Translations under genes and position numbers: made by a program
Notes under the pieces: generated by a model
Told to the model about the DNA's origin: nothing
The model's database searches: none
Seen by the model: the letters and a program-made list of their open reading frames with translations, nothing else
Shown: positions 62,698-64,000 of the stretch, piece after piece
Layout of the letters: every line of letters starts with the position of its first letter
Numbering within the stretch: position 1 is the first letter of the stretch
NCBI RefSeq assembly: GCF_014534745.1
Contig: NZ_JACVVP010000017.1
Span: 80,956-144,955, forward strand
DNA from: Flammeovirga sp. EKP202
GTDB taxonomy: Bacteria > Bacteroidota > Bacteroidia > Cytophagales > Flammeovirgaceae
Direction: 5' to 3'
Length of the DNA: 64,000 nt

Positions 62698-63171
62698 TTA
62701 TGTATTGTTTCCCAATCTTCTTGTTGAGAGTATGCGTTTCCTGTAATAATCTAAAAATATTATCAAAACAGAAAATATTGGTGAACTGATATAAATTGAA
62801 ATATAAGAACCTTTCAAACTATGTCCTCCATAACCTTCCTCAAAACATAACCAATAAAGAGTATAAGGATATAAAACTAATATTAAATTGATAACAATGA
62901 ATTTACCTAGTTTATAACCAACTAGACATTTTTCTAAAAGGGTCTTCAAGTAAAATAATGGTATGGATAGAATTAAATATTCAACAAAATACAATGAATA
63001 ATATAAGAATAAGTTGTAAAACTCAATTTTGCCTTTTACCCAAATGATTTTATCGTAATAAAATAAGAAAATCGCTCTATCTATTATGGAAATAAATAAA
63101 ATAGAGAAAATCCATTGCCTTTTTTTACTAGACAATAAAAACTGTAAAACAATCATCTTAATATTTCTCAT
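62698..63171 (-). CDS. Hypothetical four-helix membrane protein
   Basis: This 157-residue protein has four hydrophobic helices (about 17-35, 48-68, 88-107 and 123-143) separated by short basic loops, and no signal peptide or known motif. The first residues MRNIKM offer an alternative start at the second Met. The strand and position suggest it belongs to the same accessory run as its neighbours, though 84 bp separate it from the next gene. Confidence 0.55.
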   Translation of the reverse strand: MRNIKMIVLQFLLSSKKRQWIFSILFISIIDRAIFLFYYDKIIWVKGKIEFYNLFLYYSLYFVEYLILSIPLFYLKTLLEKCLVGYKLGKFIVINLILVLYPYTLYWLCFEEGYGGHSLKGSYISIYISSPIFSVLIIFLDYYRKRILSTRRLGNNT

Positions 63172-63216
63172 ATCTTGATTTTGGAGGAAGTAAAAAATAG
63201 TTAGACTTCAATTAAT

Positions 63217-63238
63217 GTTGAAAACTTATTCAATTGGA
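63217..63238. repeat. 22-bp word shared with 60994-61015
   Basis: Second copy of the word described at 60994-61015, 20 of 22 positions equal and in the same orientation. It lies 59 bp past the stop of the leftward gene at 63298. A GCCTACGGC palindrome follows at about 63253-63261. Confidence 0.6.
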
Positions 63239-63297
63239 CAGCTCTAAGTAACGCCTACGGCTTTATACTTACACCCAAAAAGGGTTTTTCATAACAA

Positions 63298-63819
63298 TTA
63301 CAATAGTTTTAGTTCTAACTCTATATCCGCTTTTATTCTTTCACTCTTTCCTAAAATTTTCTTTTGGTTAAAGTTCACATTATCAATTTTAATTTTTCCA
63401 TCAAGCCAAACCGTTTCATAACTTTTAAACGATGTTAAATCAATAAAATAGTACTTAATGTCTCCTCTAATACTTGAATAATGAAAGAAATAAGTATAAA
63501 ATGAATTACTTGTTTGCCTTTCTTCAATGTGAATGAAATTTTGATCAAATTCAATTTCTTCAAAATGTTTGACGTGATCCTCAACAATTAAAAATATAGC
63601 TTTACTTTCTTCTACAACATTACAATCTGGTACTTTTACTAACATTACTTTAGTCGCGTCATTAGTATTGTATTGATAATCAATACACTCAATCGAAACA
63701 CATTCCAGCCAACTATCAATTAAATAATCAGACAATAAACTTTTAAGAGATTGAACTTCTTGAGTATTAATATTAGTTGTGAAGAAAAAAAATGCTGAAA
63801 GAATGAGTTTGCTTTTCAT
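63298..63819 (-). CDS. Hypothetical secreted protein
   Basis: This 173-residue protein has a signal peptide (1 to about 19, MKSKLILSAF to INTQ). The mature part has three Cys (ECVSIEC and PDCNVV) and alternates strands and helices (FYTYFFHYSSIRGDIKYYFI). I recognise no family. It lies upstream of the membrane-protein gene on the same strand, 126 bp away. Nothing indicates truncation. Confidence 0.6.
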   Translation of the reverse strand: MKSKLILSAFFFFTTNINTQEVQSLKSLLSDYLIDSWLECVSIECIDYQYNTNDATKVMLVKVPDCNVVEESKAIFLIVEDHVKHFEEIEFDQNFIHIEERQTSNSFYTYFFHYSSIRGDIKYYFIDLTSFKSYETVWLDGKIKIDNVNFNQKKILGKSERIKADIELELKLL

Positions 63820-64000
63820 AGGTTTACAGACTTATAGGTTGACTTTATATTTGCTGTTATAACATAGAGTTATTAATATGAATAATAAAGATCAATATTA
63901 AGTGTATCATTGTCAATATACTTTATAGTTACCCCAGTAGTTCGGACTGTCTAAGCAGAAAAGATAATTATCTTTTTTTGAGAGATTCAGCTTCAAACCT
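63820..64000. other. Right-edge spacer with palindrome
   Basis: No gene is visible. AAAAGATAATTATCTTTT (63959-63976) is a perfect 18-bp dyad followed by T; it could be a terminator for a gene reaching in from the right or a chance A/T palindrome. Confidence 0.4.

Noticed and set aside
60994..63238. A composite transposon
   Set aside because: The shared words are only 22 bp and imperfect, and no transposase or integrase is coded between or beside them.

Overview
The window looks like chromosomal DNA from a marine gliding Bacteroidota of the Flammeovirga/Cytophagales type. It is AT-rich with dense genes and has no rRNA, tRNA, CRISPR array, insertion sequence or prophage that I can see. The assignment rests on several signs: a type IX secretion (T9SS) C-terminal sorting domain, GldG, a GH3-family adenylating enzyme, a CusA-type pump fused to its TolC-like channel, a SusC-like TonB-dependent receptor, Bacteroidota-type -7 elements (TAnnTTTG), and starts that lack strong Shine-Dalgarno sequences. 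I cannot fix the species from sequence alone.

Layout. 0-2.4 kb: a surface lipoprotein cut by the left edge, a repeat-bearing spacer, and a membrane-bound AraC-type regulator. 2.4-9.8 kb: housekeeping genes (scpB, a zinc-less DksA-like factor, lptB, a GH3/purU pair, greA, and an isolated nuoI-nuoJ pair). 9.9-16.2 kb: a heavy-metal efflux locus with a small Cys/His-rich membrane protein, the CusA-TolC fusion and its His-rich adaptor. 16.2-25.7 kb: a GreA-C-like protein, a secreted two-domain protein, a Crp-like regulator, an arginyltransferase-like protein whose 3' end overlaps lpxK, then sucC, topA and gltA. 25.7-30.2 kb: a FadL-like barrel and a secreted Asp-box propeller. 30.2-37.5 kb: DUF983, ftsE, a 67-residue conserved-looking protein, fsa, protoporphyrinogen oxidase, mdh, and murF joined to a DegT aminotransferase. 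37.5-39.9 kb: fur, a small exported protein and a pdxA with an unusual disordered tail. 40.2-47.1 kb: a giant T9SS propeller protein, rsmA, dprA and glycerate kinase. 47.3-52 kb: a tandem pair of secreted M1 metallopeptidases. 52.2-57.5 kb: a zinc-ribbon membrane protein, gldG without gldF, a CCA-adding-type enzyme and hemE. 57.5-60.6 kb: a small barrel and a TonB-dependent receptor. 60.6-64 kb: an accessory stretch with nested inverted repeats and four genes of unknown function, three of them predicted to be exported.

How the genes work together. TCA-cycle genes (sucC, gltA, mdh), haem synthesis (hemE, hemG), cell-envelope assembly (lptB, lpxK, murF, ftsE) and DNA/RNA maintenance (topA, dprA, rsmA, greA, scpB) are scattered as short units closed by clear stem-loop terminators. 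I found 17 such terminators, several serving convergent genes. Many starts had to be moved inward from the longest reading frame because the upstream part is a terminator hairpin or begins with TTG (scpB, the 146-residue Cys/His protein, nuoI, the Crp-like gene, gldG).

No complete undescribed system is obvious. The best candidates for a second look are the 60.6-63.8 kb repeat-plus-unknown-gene block, the 23-bp-spaced repeats at 0.88 kb, the phased GGTGC repeats at 52.2 kb, the hairpin upstream of rsmA, the PdxA tail, and the isolated nuoI-nuoJ and gldG genes.
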